Assembly: GCF_048544455.1 (NCBI RefSeq)
Contig: NC_133537.1
Location: 66,532,134-66,596,133 of the forward strand
Source: Silene latifolia
Lineage: Eukaryota > Streptophyta > Magnoliopsida > Caryophyllales > Caryophyllaceae
Reading direction: 5' to 3'
DNA: 64,000 bases
Numbering within the stretch: the stretch's first letter is position 1; every line of letters begins with the position of its first letter. Position numbers and translations under genes: made by a program. This document shows, piece after piece, positions 35,128 through 48,290 of this stretch. The notes under the pieces are model-generated. The model did not search any database and was not told where the DNA came from. It worked only from the letters and a program-made list of their open reading frames with translations.

Positions 35128-35709
35128 TCACGAGTAATTAGCAAATCTGCTGCAATGGAAATTCTTTGTGCTTCTTGTCTCGGATGGCAGAGCTCTAAGC
35201 AACAACAACACTTCGCCAATTGCAATATCATTAGGAATGTTAAGATGCATATTAGGACTTTCACTTTTTGCCTGGTGAAAATGGAGGATGAACTTTGCTA
35301 TTATATTGTCCGTTAAAAACCATTTGCAGCTTTGATAAAGGATGTTAGGACCCCTACGAGCAATCCGTACCCCATTCAAATCATTTAGAACTAAAGACCC
35401 CAAGAATGCCATGTCAACACGAGGTGCATTTCGATGTATGAGAAATAGTTGATACCAATTTCTACAAACCATTGCCATATTTGCCTTATCTTCGTACAAA
35501 TCAAGTCGTGTGAATATCTCATTCATTAAATGTTGATTATTAAAAACATCATATTGTGCTTCAGAGCTTGTGCCATTGACGGTAACTTCCTTTAACGGAT
35601 CAAATGAAAACTCCATCCCCTTTTGCTTTTCAGATACATAATTACTAATAAAGTTTTCTTTATCTTCTACTAGAATATTAACAACACACCCATTGCACCA
35701 ATTTTCCAT
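35128..35709 (-). CDS. F-box-like protein carried by TAE-2, 193 aa
   Basis: F-box proteins link substrates to the SKP1-cullin ubiquitin ligase. Residues about 57-90 fit an F-box: HLMNEIFTRLDLYEDK then MAMVCRNWYQLF, matching the usual pattern of L..EIL.RL, helix, and SLVCK.W..L. The N-terminal 55 residues are acidic and unrecognised; the C-terminal half (PRVDMAFLGSLVLNDLNGV and on) shows no Kelch or LRR repeat I can name and is short for a substrate-binding domain, so exons may be missing. The gene lies on the minus strand upstream of the Ulp1 gene, inside the right inverted repeat of TAE-2. It could instead be a captured fragment of a host F-box gene. The open frame is intact from ATG to stop. 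Confidence 0.6.
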   Translation of the reverse strand: MENWCNGCVVNILVEDKENFISNYVSEKQKGMEFSFDPLKEVTVNGTSSEAQYDVFNNQHLMNEIFTRLDLYEDKANMAMVCRNWYQLFLIHRNAPRVDMAFLGSLVLNDLNGVRIARRGPNILYQSCKWFLTDNIIAKFILHFHQAKSESPNMHLNIPNDIAIGEVLLLLRALPSETRSTKNFHCSRFANYS

Positions 35710-35849
35710 AGATGATTATGTAGACTTAATTAAGAATAAAGTATTTGGACCTACATTTTTAGCAAGTTAGGAAAAAAAGAAAATTAGTTACAAAAAAATA
35801 AACTGAAAATAACTAAGATGAAATTTAATTCTGTTTCGACACAACTCCC

Positions 35850-36520
35850 GCACATGTGTAACCTATAGAAGTAGCATGTGTATCCTATAGAAGTAGCATG
35901 TGTATGTTGTAGGCAAGAGATGTATACCTAGAGGTAAAAGTACAGCTATGAACACAAAGAACACATGCTAATATTGAAGACACACAGCTAACGCTACCGA
36001 GATACATGAAAACAAATTGTGCATCCAAAGAAGAGTATCATGTGTATTCCAGAATCGACAAATGTGTATCCAGAATACAAAAAGGCCTAATATGGCATCC
36101 TAATTGTGGACTTAGCCCAAAAAACGTGAGACTCTTCTGAATTATGACCCAGCACAAAAAATCGCAAACATTAAAATAGTTCCATCCATTTTTAAAAGAG
36201 ATATTGTCACTTTGTATAAGAAGGTACATAGGCTAATGCTACCGGATACATGAAGCAATTTGTGTATCCAGTAAAAGAAGCATGTGTATTCCGTAAGTGA
36301 CAAATGTGTATCCAGAATAACAAAGACCTAAGATGGCAGCCTAATTGTGGACTTTGCCCAAACCGTGAGACTCTTCGAATTATGACCAAAGACAAAAATC
36401 GCGAACATGAAAATAAAATGGACGGACATGCACAAGCTATCGCATCGCATACGGGAAACATTGTGTGGATCCTATAGAAGGAGCATGCGTATCCCGTATG
36501 TAAGAGATGTGTAGCTAGAC
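35850..36520 (+). repeat. TGTGTATCC words near the TAE-2 right end
   Basis: ATGTGTATCCAGAATA and TAGAAGNAGCATGTGTAT type words repeat in plus orientation; a segment of about 250 bases is also tandemly duplicated (about 36005-36140 resembles 36240-36400). This lies upstream of the F-box gene. Confidence 0.75.
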
Positions 36521-36995
36521 TTAAAAATACACCAATAAAACACAAAGACAACCGAGCATACCACTTAACAGTAACTCACACCAAAGACGCCAACCAGAAA
36601 AATCAATCGCATCCCCTCAAAACACATGACAACATAACACAACAGATAACCATAGCAATTAAAACAGTAATTATATACGTTTGAGATTCAATAATCAACA
36701 TGTGAAACTTAATAAAGATCAAAAATCAAAAAATATAAATCAGCTGAAACATAAACAACATAAAAATGAAGAAATTAGGGTTACATCACGATAGAAAACG
36801 TCACCGTCGGAAGGCAATGGGAGATCAAGTCGCCACCGTCGCCGTCGCGAGCGGTCGTCGGTGATGTCGCCGTCGGGGGGCGGTGGTCGGTGATGAGAGA
36901 GAAGTAGTCACCGTCGAGGATAACAGTGAGATGGACGGGAGTGTATGTGAAATTGTGAGTGACGATTTGTCGTTTATAAAAAAAGTACACAAAGT
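36521..36995. other. Right arm of TAE-2, no gene
   Basis: Includes a short GC-rich patch with repeated CGCCACCGTCGCCGTCG-like words (36820-36885), and AT-rich flank. The frames crossing it are small and overlap on both strands. Confidence 0.5.
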
Positions 36996-37051
36996 GAGGG
37001 GTATTAGTAGTTCGTACGGTTCGCACGTAATTTGGTTCGTACAGGATCCCG

Positions 37052-37055
<4 letters not shown>
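36996..37055. repeat. TAE-2 right terminal inverted repeat
   Basis: Minus strand reads GGGATCCTGTACGAACC, then GTGCGAACCGTACGAACT; a match in word and order to the left end. Confidence 0.8.

Positions 37056-37127
<72 letters not shown>
37056..37127. repeat. (TA)n between TAE-2 and TAE-3
   Basis: About 72 bases of alternating TA. Confidence 0.95.
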
Positions 37128-38186
<1,059 letters not shown>

Positions 38187-38814
38187 CAAGATCCGGTGAG
38201 TTTGCCACTTTTCGTGAGTTACCCCCGCATATATAAACAATTGATGTAACAAATATACATGCTCACACAAAATAACCTGTCGCACTTCCTCTCTACTTTT
38301 TTCTCTTTTCTCTCTCTTTACAAACAAAAAACATCAAAAAATTCAATCAAAATCTTCCAGATTCATCAATTATTCCCAATTTTTTTTGTAATTTCAATCG
38401 TCCACACCAAATTCATTCACAAATCTAATTATTTTAATTGATACGATCAATTTTTCCTCCAATTAATGATGAAATTTCGAAAAAAACCCTAATATATCAA
38501 ATCAAATCTGATTTTTGTGTTTAATTTTCCGTTAATTGCAGTAAAAGCAGGATGAGAATAACAAACACTCGTCAGATTTCTGTCTTTTTGCGATTTCATG
38601 ATTAATAATATTAGTAAAGAACAAATTCAACAGAAAATTTGTTGATTACAACAAATTTTGATAAGTTTTCATTATTTTTGGTAATTTGCAGGTTGAATGA
38701 TGACGTTGAACAGGGATAATTGATGCTCCATGGAATAATTGACGTCGTGTAATAGAACAATTGATGTTGTATGATAAAATAATTACGGTACTATAATAAA
38801 ATAACTTGTTTATT

Positions 38815-39458
38815 GAGAATAATGTTCTCTGGTATGTATAGTTATTTTAATGTAAAAACTCGGTTATTGTAATGTAGGAACTCAGTTATTGTAATGTAAA
38901 AACTCTGGTATTTGTAGTTGATGTATTGTAGAAACTCAGTTATTGTAATGAAGAAACATGGTTATTTAATAGTTATTCAAATGCAAAAACTAAGTTATTG
39001 TAATTTGGAAACCCAGTTATTGTAATGTAGGAACTCAATTATTGTAATGTATAAACTCAGTTATTGTAATGTAGAAACTATGGTATTTGTTGTTATTGTA
39101 ATGTAGAAACTCGGTTATTGTAATGAATAAAGTCAGTTATTCTATATGTTATCAGTTATTCACTCGTTAGTTGTTTAAAGTCAGTTTAGCTATTTTACAA
39201 TCCATTATTTTGCAATCGATTTACTTAGCTTCTTGGATGTTCTGTTAAATTATGTTCTAGTTTTTGGTGATTTGTAGGTTGAATCACGATAGACGCGAAT
39301 AATTGACGTTTAATGGAAAAATTTATATATATACTTAGTTATTTGTTGTTAGTTTTTATCTTGTTTAATTGAATAACTCATTTATTGTAATATAGAAACT
39401 CCGTTATTGTAATGTAGAAAACTCAGTTATTTTAATGTAGAAACTCTGGTATTTGTAG
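38815..39458 (+). repeat. Array of GTTATTGTAATGTAGAAACT words, left arm of TAE-4
   Basis: A word of about 23 bases repeated many times in plus orientation; it continues beyond the LINE at 42421-42530. Confidence 0.88.
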
Positions 39459-39504
39459 TTTTTTTTTTTTTTTTTTTTTTTTTGGCAGCTGGAAAGAAAG
39501 GTTC

Positions 39505-40962
39505 CTAGTGCAAGCCCATAGCCTGTTGTGCCAAGGCATGAGCTCTAAAGTTACAATCCCTGCGAACATAACTAAAACACAAACAATGAAAAGCAGATGA
39601 AAGAAGAGTAATATCCTGCAAGATGTTCCTGATATGGTGATGCTTGGTCTGCTTTCCCATCCATTGCGTCAAAAGCGAAAGGCAATCCGAGGAAATTTCA
39701 ATGTGCAGAACTCCTGCCTGACGTGCCCAAGACATGGCCTCCTTTAATCCTAGAACTTCAGCTTGAAGAGGAGATTCAGCCCGGCCTCGAAGAAAGCCTT
39801 CGTAACTGATTTCACCATCTGGTCCAAATGCAATCCATCCAAAGCCCGCAAGACACGAGTTCTTCCAGCTGGCGTCAACGTAGATACGTACCATAGCACA
39901 AGACGAGGAACTTCCAATACAATAAAAAGGTCGTCCTGCACGGAGCAGTTGATAGTCGATATCATCGTCCGAGGAAGGAACCGGGACACCAGTCTCGAAA
40001 CCAGGCGGATGCAGAGGATCATTATTAATTTTATCGTTGGCTTGAAGAACTTCTTTAAAAAGTTGACGAGTCTTGGCGTAAAAGACACCCGGGTTAAAGG
40101 TATGGCCCCTAAACCGGATATCATTCCATAAAGTCCAGAGACTAACCAAGATCACAAGAAAGTGCAAAACTAGATTAAGCCCATCCTCAAGCTTGGACAG
40201 GTAAAGAATCCAGTTAACAATCCAGTCGCGAACATCAATATTAGGGAGATGACTGACAGTAATACCCAACCCCGATCCGGCCCAGATTCTTGAGCTAAGA
40301 GGACAGTCACGGAAGAGATGATCAAGGGTTTCCACGGAATCACTTGCATTGTTACACAGGGCACAAGAGGAAGCCCAGGTCATATCCCTTTTAACAAACT
40401 CGCTACCAATCGGTAGGGAACTAGCAATAATTTTCCAGAGAAGGATTTTCCATGTCTGAGGTCCCGGCAGATTCCATAATTTCTTCCTGCAGAAGAGCTT
40501 CCAGTTCGCATGGATCCGAGCTTTGTCCTTTCTAGATCCATGTTCATTGAAATAATCTCGGAAAAGGATACCATATCCGCTCTTAACAGTGTAAATGCCA
40601 CTGCTAGTGAAGGGCCAAAAAATCTCATCCCGTGGTTGTGAAGAATGAAGGGGGATAGCCAAAATGTGTTTCACACTTTCTTCCGCAAAAAGTAAGTTGA
40701 TTAAGTCTTCATTCCACCCTCCATTATTGATGCAGATATCTTTAACACGAAGATCTTTTAAGAAAATAAAGCCTTCCTCAAGAAGGCAATCCTTAGGCTC
40801 CGGTGTTCGTCCATTTACCCACTTCTTATCCCACACATTTAGATTAGAGTCAATACCGGGTTTCCAGCCAATGTGTTCCTTAATAAGTTTTAAACCATGG
40901 GTGATGCTCCGAGCTCCCCAAGAAAAAAGATTTTTTACTGCAAATCCATGAGTGATTTTCAA
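39505..40962 (-). pseudogene. LINE zf-RVT and RNase H part
   Basis: Continues the LINE polyprotein in another frame. A Cys/His finger-like zf-RVT region contains CALCNNASDSVETLDHLF then DCPLSSRIW. The C-terminal RNase H fold begins VRIYVDASWKNSCLAGFGW, with SPLQAEVLGLKEAMSWA, HIEISSDCLSLL and YVRRDCNFRAHALAQQA, carrying the usual D, E, D and late D. The enzyme would remove RNA from the RNA-DNA hybrid; this domain is common in plant L1 elements. It ends at ...AMGLH about 45 bases before the poly(A). Confidence 0.9.
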
Positions 40963-40965
40963 ATC

Positions 40966-42385
40966 CTAATGGTCCCATAATCTTTTCTCGGAAAACTGAG
41001 CAGAAAAGCGATGTCTCATTTGACACGAGTCGCCACACATGTTTTGCCAATAATGCTTGATTGAGACAACCCACATTCCTAATACCGAGGCCCCCTTCAC
41101 ACTTCGGTAGACTAGTGAAATTCCTACTACACCAGTGGAGGCATTTACCTGTTTTACTTCCAGCCCACCAAAATTGTGACAAGAGAGCATTAATCTTCTT
41201 GGTCACACTTACCGGAATTTTAAATGCCGATAGAAAGAAAATGGAGAGATTGGATAGGACGGAGGAGATTAAGGTAAGTCTCCCAGCTGGAGAAAGAAAG
41301 ATCCCATTCCACGAAGATATGCGTTTCATTACAGATTCCACAAGGCCCATGAAGATCTCCTTTTTTGATTGCTGAAATTCAGTTGGAAGGCCAAGGTACT
41401 TCCCAAAACCTTTGTTGTGCTTGATATTGAGCGTTTTTAGACAAAATCTTACCTTCCGAAGGGTGGTATTTGGGCTGAAAATGATTCCCGACTTGTCTTC
41501 ATTAATGACTTGACCCGAAGCCTCACAGTAATTTACAAGGAGGCGTTTGAGATGGCGTACCGCCATACCTTTGTTGTGAAGGAAGAAAACCGAGTTATCT
41601 GCAAAGAAAAGATGCGTTAAAGGAGTCACTCCACGGCACAGGCGAATACCCTGGAGTTTGCCCTCCCTTTGGGCGCTCTCGATATTGCAGGATAATACTT
41701 CCATACAAAGGATGAAAAGATATGGCGATAGAGGATCGCCTTGCCGGAGGCCACATTGCGGCTTGAAAGGATGAAGGGGAGCCCCATTCAATAAAATTTC
41801 ATAGCTCACCGTCGAGACACAATTCATGATCATTCTAACCAACCTTGGAGGGAAGCCAAATGTAAGCAAAACAGCCTGAAGGAAATCCCACCTAACCCGA
41901 TCAAAAGCTTTGCTCATATCAGCCTTGAAAGCGACTTTACCAAATTTTCCGTGATTATGAGTGTTAACCTTATGAATCGCTTTATGAGCCAGCAATATAT
42001 TGTCACTTATACTTCTTCCAGCCAGAAAAGCATTTTGATGGTCCCCTACTAAATATCCCATGACTTTCTGCATGCGGTTTGTAATGCATTTCGTAATAAT
42101 CCTCATAAATACATTACAAAGACTGATTGGCCAGTAGTCCTTGACAGCTTCAGGACTATCACATTTGGGAATCAAGGCAATGAAGGTACGATTCATTTCC
42201 TTCAAAACAGCACCAGAGTTGAGGATTGAAAGAATAGCCTTTGTACAATCCTTTTTCACAAGATGCCAGCAACGTTGGTAGAAGACGGCCGGAATACCAT
42301 CAGGGCCAGGAGACTTCATCGGCCCCATTTGGAAAACAGCCTGCCGGACCTCCTTAGCAGTAAAGGGCTTAGCCAAAGAGTCCAC
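40966..42385 (-). pseudogene. LINE reverse transcriptase part
   Basis: Copies LINE RNA into DNA at the nicked target. Visible motifs: KSPGPDGIPAVFYQRCW near the N-terminus, KADMSKAFDRVRWDF, CGLRQGDPLSPYLF, and FADNSVFF where FADD is normal, so the second catalytic Asp is replaced by Asn. Then YLGLPTEF and SSWNGIFLSPAGRLTLI (thumb). The part upstream (endonuclease, ORF1) is missing. One frame change near 40965 separates it from the RNase H part, so the product is broken. Confidence 0.9.
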
Positions 42386-42420
42386 ATCATCATTCGTTAC
42401 CCTTTTGTTAAGGTTTCTTA

Positions 42421-44105
42421 GTATTTGTAGTTATTACAATTACAATGTAGAAACTCAGTTATTGTAATGTAGAAACTCAGTTATTTTAATGTAAAATTTT
42501 GATATTTGTAGTTATTGTAATGTAGAAACTCTTGCTGTTGTTTTCGCGTTTCTTCCACCAGTATTTCTTTCCGGCGAGAACCATGTCTTGCCTATTGATG
42601 AGGGATGATAAAAGAGAGGATGAAGATGAATTGGAATCTGAATTTGACAGAAGCAACAGTTATTTACACCATAAAAATAGAGTAATTACATCAGAGTCGT
42701 ATAATAATTGCCTTAAATTATTACAATAATCGTGATGGAACAATAAACATGAGTGAACTATTGTATAGCTATAATAATTATTACAATAATCGTGATTGAA
42801 CTTTACAATAACCGTGATTGAACTTTACAATAACCAGGATTGAACTATTGTGCACTTTATCTAATACTTTATCTTTGAGGTTAAACATTAACAAGAAGTT
42901 TGTCTTGCTGGTGTTTTCACCATTCTTCCCAATGAGAACCATGTCTAACCTATTGATGAGGGTTGGACCAGCAAAAAGTGAAAGCTCCCTGAAAGAAATG
43001 AAAACAAAGAAGGGCGTAAGTTGAAAACAACTATTCAACTGAATACAATAACCACTTATAAGTATTAAAATAACCATAAAAGCACTATAAAATAATTGGA
43101 TAGTTTAGAGAAATAAAAGCATTTTTTGTCAGAATGAAGCAACTAAGAAAAATGAAATACAATAATCCAACTAATTCATTGAAATAACTGAAACAACACA
43201 ATACAATAACTGGTTATTTCAGAGAAATAATAATGTACTAAACAAACGCTACTACATTAAGATGCAACATTGTTAGCAACATAGATACCACAAACACAAA
43301 AAACACATCATCTTCACTAGTGAAGCACAACGACATCACCCAAGAAACCAGAAAAGAACAACATCAAAATCAAAAATCAGGTGCAAAAGCGCAAAATACA
43401 ATTATGAAAAAATGATAGAAAATGTCATTTAACAACACAAACATAAGAAAATTGAACAACATAATGAACATAACAGACTAAATTGAAGATTACACACACA
43501 CAAATCATTAAATTCAAAAAAAGAACAAGAAGATGTCAGCGAAATTAAAGACATTCAACGAAAAAATGGAAAAAAATATGATGATGAAAGAGGATGACTG
43601 AGCACGAAAAACTGGAAAAAAAGAACAAGAAGATGAATGATTAAACGAAATTGAAGATGAAGTAGAATTACTGAGCATGAAGAAGGAGCCCGAAGAAGGA
43701 GCACGCACGAACAAACGCAGTAAAAGAGAGAAATAAAGCATAGTATTATAACCGACTACAAGCATATTATATAAGATCACAATAATAACTCCAAATTGAA
43801 TTAACTAAGTTAAACAATATAATAATTGAGATGTAATATTATTATAATCAACTTAAACATATTATATAAGAAGACACCATCTTACAACAACTCTTATTTG
43901 AAACAACTAAGTAAAATAATAATACAATAATTAAGTTTGAATAATACAATAACTCGGTTAAAGCAATACAATAACTATTATTAACAGAATATATTCTAAC
44001 ATAGCAAACAAGAAGTAACTACAAAATACAATAACTGAGTTTGAATAATACAATAAATCGGTTAAAGTAATACAATAATTGTTATTAACAGATTAACCAC
44101 AAAAC
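42421..44105. repeat. Right arm of TAE-4 with word arrays in both orientations
   Basis: 42421-42530 continues the plus-oriented array; from about 42700 the complement ACAATAACTGAGTT-type words dominate (42770-43240 and 43800-44100). A local duplication links about 42531-42625 with 42900-42970 (CTTGCTG.TGTTTTC, then GAGAACCATGTCT, then CCTATTGATGAGGG). Confidence 0.75.
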
Positions 44106-44700
44106 CCTAGAAATTATCAAAGATACAAAAACACAATTTAACTAAAAAAAACTACTCAAACACCTTACAACCAACCTGAATATGTACAAAATCATTTAGA
44201 ATTCTCATATCAAACTCAAAACTTTATAAATTATTTGGAAAAAAAAATGAGAGAACAAGTAATTTAACAACAAAGACATAAGTACAAACGGATATACACG
44301 AATTAACGAAACTGAAACGGATATTAGATAAGAGCGATAATGAAAACACACAAATCAGATTTAGAAACACAAAATTAGTACTTACCTATAGTGAAACTGA
44401 AGAGAAATACAAGGATGAAGCGAAAGAGACGACCAAATCTCATTAATTGATGATGAATTTGAACGATTTGTAGCCTGCAACTTGAAAGAATTTCATGAAG
44501 ATTGAATTTAATAATTTATACGTATTCTTTTTTTTTTTTGTTCTGAATTTTTAGATGTGGAAGGAGGAGAGAGAGTGATTTTTCCTAATAATGAGGGAGA
44601 TTGAGAGAAAAGTGGGTTTTTATAGGTTGGGTAGGATTTAATCTTAGCCATCCATCTTAGATGAGATCAATGGTCCAGATTCAGAGGGGTAACTCACCAG
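44106..44700. other. Right end of TAE-4, no gene
   Basis: AT-rich up to the right inverted repeat. The block resembles the left end in inverse (38290-38500), with GATGAATTTGAACGA-like and AATTGATGATGAAT-like sequence, so the inverted repeat may extend further in degraded form. Confidence 0.45.
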
Positions 44701-44721
44701 TAATGACCAAACTCATATGAT

Positions 44722-44844
<123 letters not shown>

Positions 44845-45284
44845 GATGAGTCCACAAATTTGGATGAGTCCATAAGTCCACATCTCTACCATTTGATCTT
44901 ACAAGATGAATGGTTGAGATTAAAACAAAAAAACACTCACCCAACATGCAATGAATGCTTTGTCTCCCATAATTTCAATTACCTATTTTTCTAATCAATT
45001 ACTTTCTCTTTCCTATCAACTAATTTATTAAATTAATATACTATCATCTATATTTCAATTATCAAAATATTATAACGAAATTTCATACCCGCGTAAAATA
45101 AAAGCGGGTTCGTAAAAGACTCCGTAAATCTCCATACGAACTCCGATTAAGGCGAAACAAAATCCTATATTTATTATTTTTTCGAGCCCGACGCAATGGT
45201 AATATTTTTGAATACCATTGAGTTTTCGAAATTTTGAGTACGGCTAATTACTCGGAAGTTCCACCCTATTTGCTTGAAATTATC

Positions 45285-45975
45285 TCATTTGCTTGAAATT
45301 ACACTATGCCCACTTGAAGTTACACTATTTTTACTTGAACTTAATTAATTAATTTACTCATATAATTAATTGGATTCCGAATGAAGAGGCGAGGGTGGTG
45401 GAACGAACTAAAGTTACACACTTACTTTGTTAAAGTTATACACGCCACATATTAAAGTTACACCTTCAACAATTCATATTAGATAGACATGTGATAAAGT
45501 TATACAAATTCAAATTTTACATATACAAAATGACCAAAGGACTAAAGTTACACCCGTCAAGGATAAAAGTTACACTCGCAAACACTAAAGTTACACTCGT
45601 AAATAAAAAAAGTTACATAAACTTGTGTTAAAATTACAAAAATTAAAATTAATAAATTCAAAATTTTATATATAAAATGACCCTAAAAGATTAAAGTTAC
45701 ACTCGTGAAAAATTAAACTTATACTCATAAAGCACTAAAGTTACACTCATGAAGCACTAAAGTTACATAACTTGTGCTAAAATTACAAACGTTTAAATTA
45801 GTAATATTCAAACTTGTATATACAAAATGACTTTACAAGATTAAAGTTACACTCGTAAAGTACTAAAGTTACACCCTTATAAAAATGAAGTTACATGATA
45901 TACAACTGAAGTTACACACTACTTGAAGTTACACCCTTACAAGAATAAAGTTACACACTATATAATAGAAGTTAC
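45285..45975 (-). repeat. Array of GTGTAACTTTA words (minus orientation)
   Basis: On the plus strand AAAGTTACACTCGTAAA-type words recur, so the TGTA core is on the minus strand here, unlike TAE-1, TAE-6 and TAE-7. Confidence 0.88.
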
Positions 45976-46033
45976 AACATTCATCAACAATCATCAATCT
46001 AAATCAATCAATCTAAATCTCACATCTTCATCG

Positions 46034-46571
46034 TCAATCTATAACACCAAAGACATATCAACATCTTCATCATCAATCAATATCGCCAACGACTCATCAT
46101 CATCATCATCTCCATCTTCATAAAAAAAACTACAATTAATAATTAAAAAATTTAGATATAATTCATCAAAAAAAAACAATCATACAAATCACTATATTTA
46201 AAATTATCAAGCCATTTTAAATACCTAAGCAACCATTTCAACAAAATCCAACAAAAATTAATAAGAAACAAACACAAACCATTATATTCCAAGCACAACC
46301 GATCAATCTATAACACCAAAGACATATCAACATCTTCATCATCAATCAATATCGCCAACGACTTATCATCATCATCTCCATCTTCATAAAAAAATTACAA
46401 TTAATAATTAAAAAATTTAGATATAATTCATCAAAAAAACAATCATACAAATCACTATATTTAAAATTATCAAACCATTTTAAATACCTAAGCAACAATT
46501 TCAACAAAATCCAACAAAAATTAATAAGAAACAAACACAAACCATTATATTTCGAGCACAATCGATCAATA
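46034..46571. repeat. 269-base tandem duplication in TAE-5
   Basis: TCAATCTATAACACCAAAG starts at 46034 and again at 46303, and the following 260 bases agree closely. Each unit ends with a Ser/Asn-rich looking, AT-rich stretch without stop-free frames of note. Confidence 0.88.
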
Positions 46572-46960
46572 CTGAATATTTTGAAAACTCAATGGTATAT
46601 AAAAATATCACCATTACGACGGGCTCGAAAAAATAATAAATTTAGGCTTTTATTTCGCCTTAATCGGAGTCCGAATGAAGATTTACGGAGCTTTTTATGA
46701 AGCGGCTTTCATTTTATGCGGAAATAAAATTTTTGATTTGGTTTGAAAATGAAATAGAAATGAGAGGTAAATGAAATTATAAGAGAAAGAATTAATTAGT
46801 GTATGGGAAATTGGTGTAAAAGAGACAAACAATTAATTATGCATAGGTAGTGTGAATTGTGTGTCTTTTATCTTTTAATCTCAACCATCCATTTTTTAAG
46901 ATTCAATGGCTTAGATGAGGACTCATGGACTCAATCTAAAATGGTGGACTTATAGGATCC

Positions 46961-46966
<6 letters not shown>

Positions 46967-47032
<66 letters not shown>
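46967..47032. repeat. (TA)n between TAE-5 and TAE-6
   Basis: About 65 bases of alternating TA. Confidence 0.95.
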
Positions 47033-47035
<3 letters not shown>

Positions 47036-47359
47036 CAAAGTTCTTCTAAGTCCCTTTTTTTTTGAGTCCATAAGTCCCTCCCACAACCCTTGGATCATGC
47101 ATGGTAGAAGGTTGAGATTGAAAGCAAAAAACACACTTAACACAAATTAATTCACTTCTCTCTCTAGTTTTAATAATACATTCACTAATTCATTATCATA
47201 CACAATTAACACCATATTTTGTCTTATACATCAAAGTTTATGAAAATTTTGTTAACATTTTTCATGTTTCGGTTTTTTTCGTTTTTTTTTTCAAGACAAG
47301 TTTTCGACTGTTTCGTTTTTTTCGTTTTTTTTTCCGAGACAAGTTTTCGACATTTTAGG

Positions 47360-48290
47360 ATTTTACGAGTGTAATTCTAACAGCAAAAAGTGTAATTTTA
47401 AGGAATATTTTCGAGAATTTTGCGTTTCACAAGTTTAACTTCAATCTTTTCCGAGTGATTTTAACGAATAATATTTTGAATTTTTGTAATTTTATCACAA
47501 GTTATTGTAATTTAGCATTTTACGAGTGTTATTTTAATGACAAAAAGTGTTATTTTAGTCCAGATAAGTGTAATTTCAGTCCAATGAGATTGTTATTTTT
47601 AGTCAACGAGAATATAATTTTAGTCCAGAAAAGTGTAATTTTAGTCCAGAAAAGTATAATTTCAGTCCACTGAGAATGTAATTTTAGTCCATTGAGAGTG
47701 TAACATTAGTCCAATGAGAATATGACCAAGTCCATGGAGAGTGTAGTATTAGTCCAATAGTAGTAAGTGTAATTCTAGCAGAAAAAGTGTAATTTTAGCC
47801 GAAAAAAGTGTAATTTTAACAGAAAAAAGTGTAATTTTAATGAAAAAAGTGTAATTTTAACAGAAAAAAGTGTAATTCTAACAGAAAAAAGTGTAATTCT
47901 AACAACTAAAAGTGTAATTTTAGCCGAAAAAAGTGTTATTCTAGCAAAAAAAAGTATAATTTTAACAGAAAAAAGTGTAATTTTAATGGAGGAAAGTGTG
48001 ATTTTAACAGAAAAAGGTGTAATTCTAACAACAACAAAAAGTGTAATTTTAGCAGAAAAAGTGTAATTTTAGTCGAAAAAAGTGTTATTCTAGCAGAAAA
48101 AAGTATAATTTTAACAGAAAAAAAATGTAATTTTAATGGAGAAAAGTGTAATTTTAACAGAAAAAAGTGTAATTTTAATAGAAAAAAGTGTAATTTTAAT
48201 AAAGAGTAATTGTAATTCTAGTAGAGAAAAGTGTAATTCTAAGATGAAAAAAGTGTAATTCTAACAGAAAAAAGAGTAATTATTACAGGA
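47360..48290 (+). repeat. Array of AAAAAGTGTAATTTTAACAG words
   Basis: Dozens of copies in plus orientation with small changes (GTGTAATTCTAACA, GTGTAATTTTAGTCC). Confidence 0.9.

Larger units (their letters stand above)
22736..37055. mobile_element. TAE-2: four-gene (TA)n-flanked MULE, about 14.3 kb
   Basis: Left end GGGGCGGGTTCAGGTACGAAC with GTACGAAC-type words repeated three times in 60 bases; minus strand of the right end GGGATCCTGTACGAACC with the same word repeated. Both ends abut (TA)n. It carries a FAR1-type transposase (plus), an XS-domain protein (plus), a Ulp1 protease (minus) and an F-box-like protein (minus), in two convergent pairs, plus arrays of GTGTATCC words. The convergent layout resembles other autonomous MULEs. 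Transposase damage suggests it no longer moves by itself. Confidence 0.82.
39459..42420 (-). mobile_element. 5'-truncated L1-type LINE with RNase H, about 3 kb
   Basis: On the minus strand: reverse transcriptase, zf-RVT and RNase H domains, then a poly(A) tail (poly-T at 39459-39483 on the plus strand). The target duplication GTATTTGTAG flanks it (39449-39458 and 42421-42430). ORF1 and endonuclease are absent because the 5' end is truncated, the usual result of target-primed reverse transcription. It landed inside a TAE-4 word array, so it is younger than that array. Confidence 0.92.
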
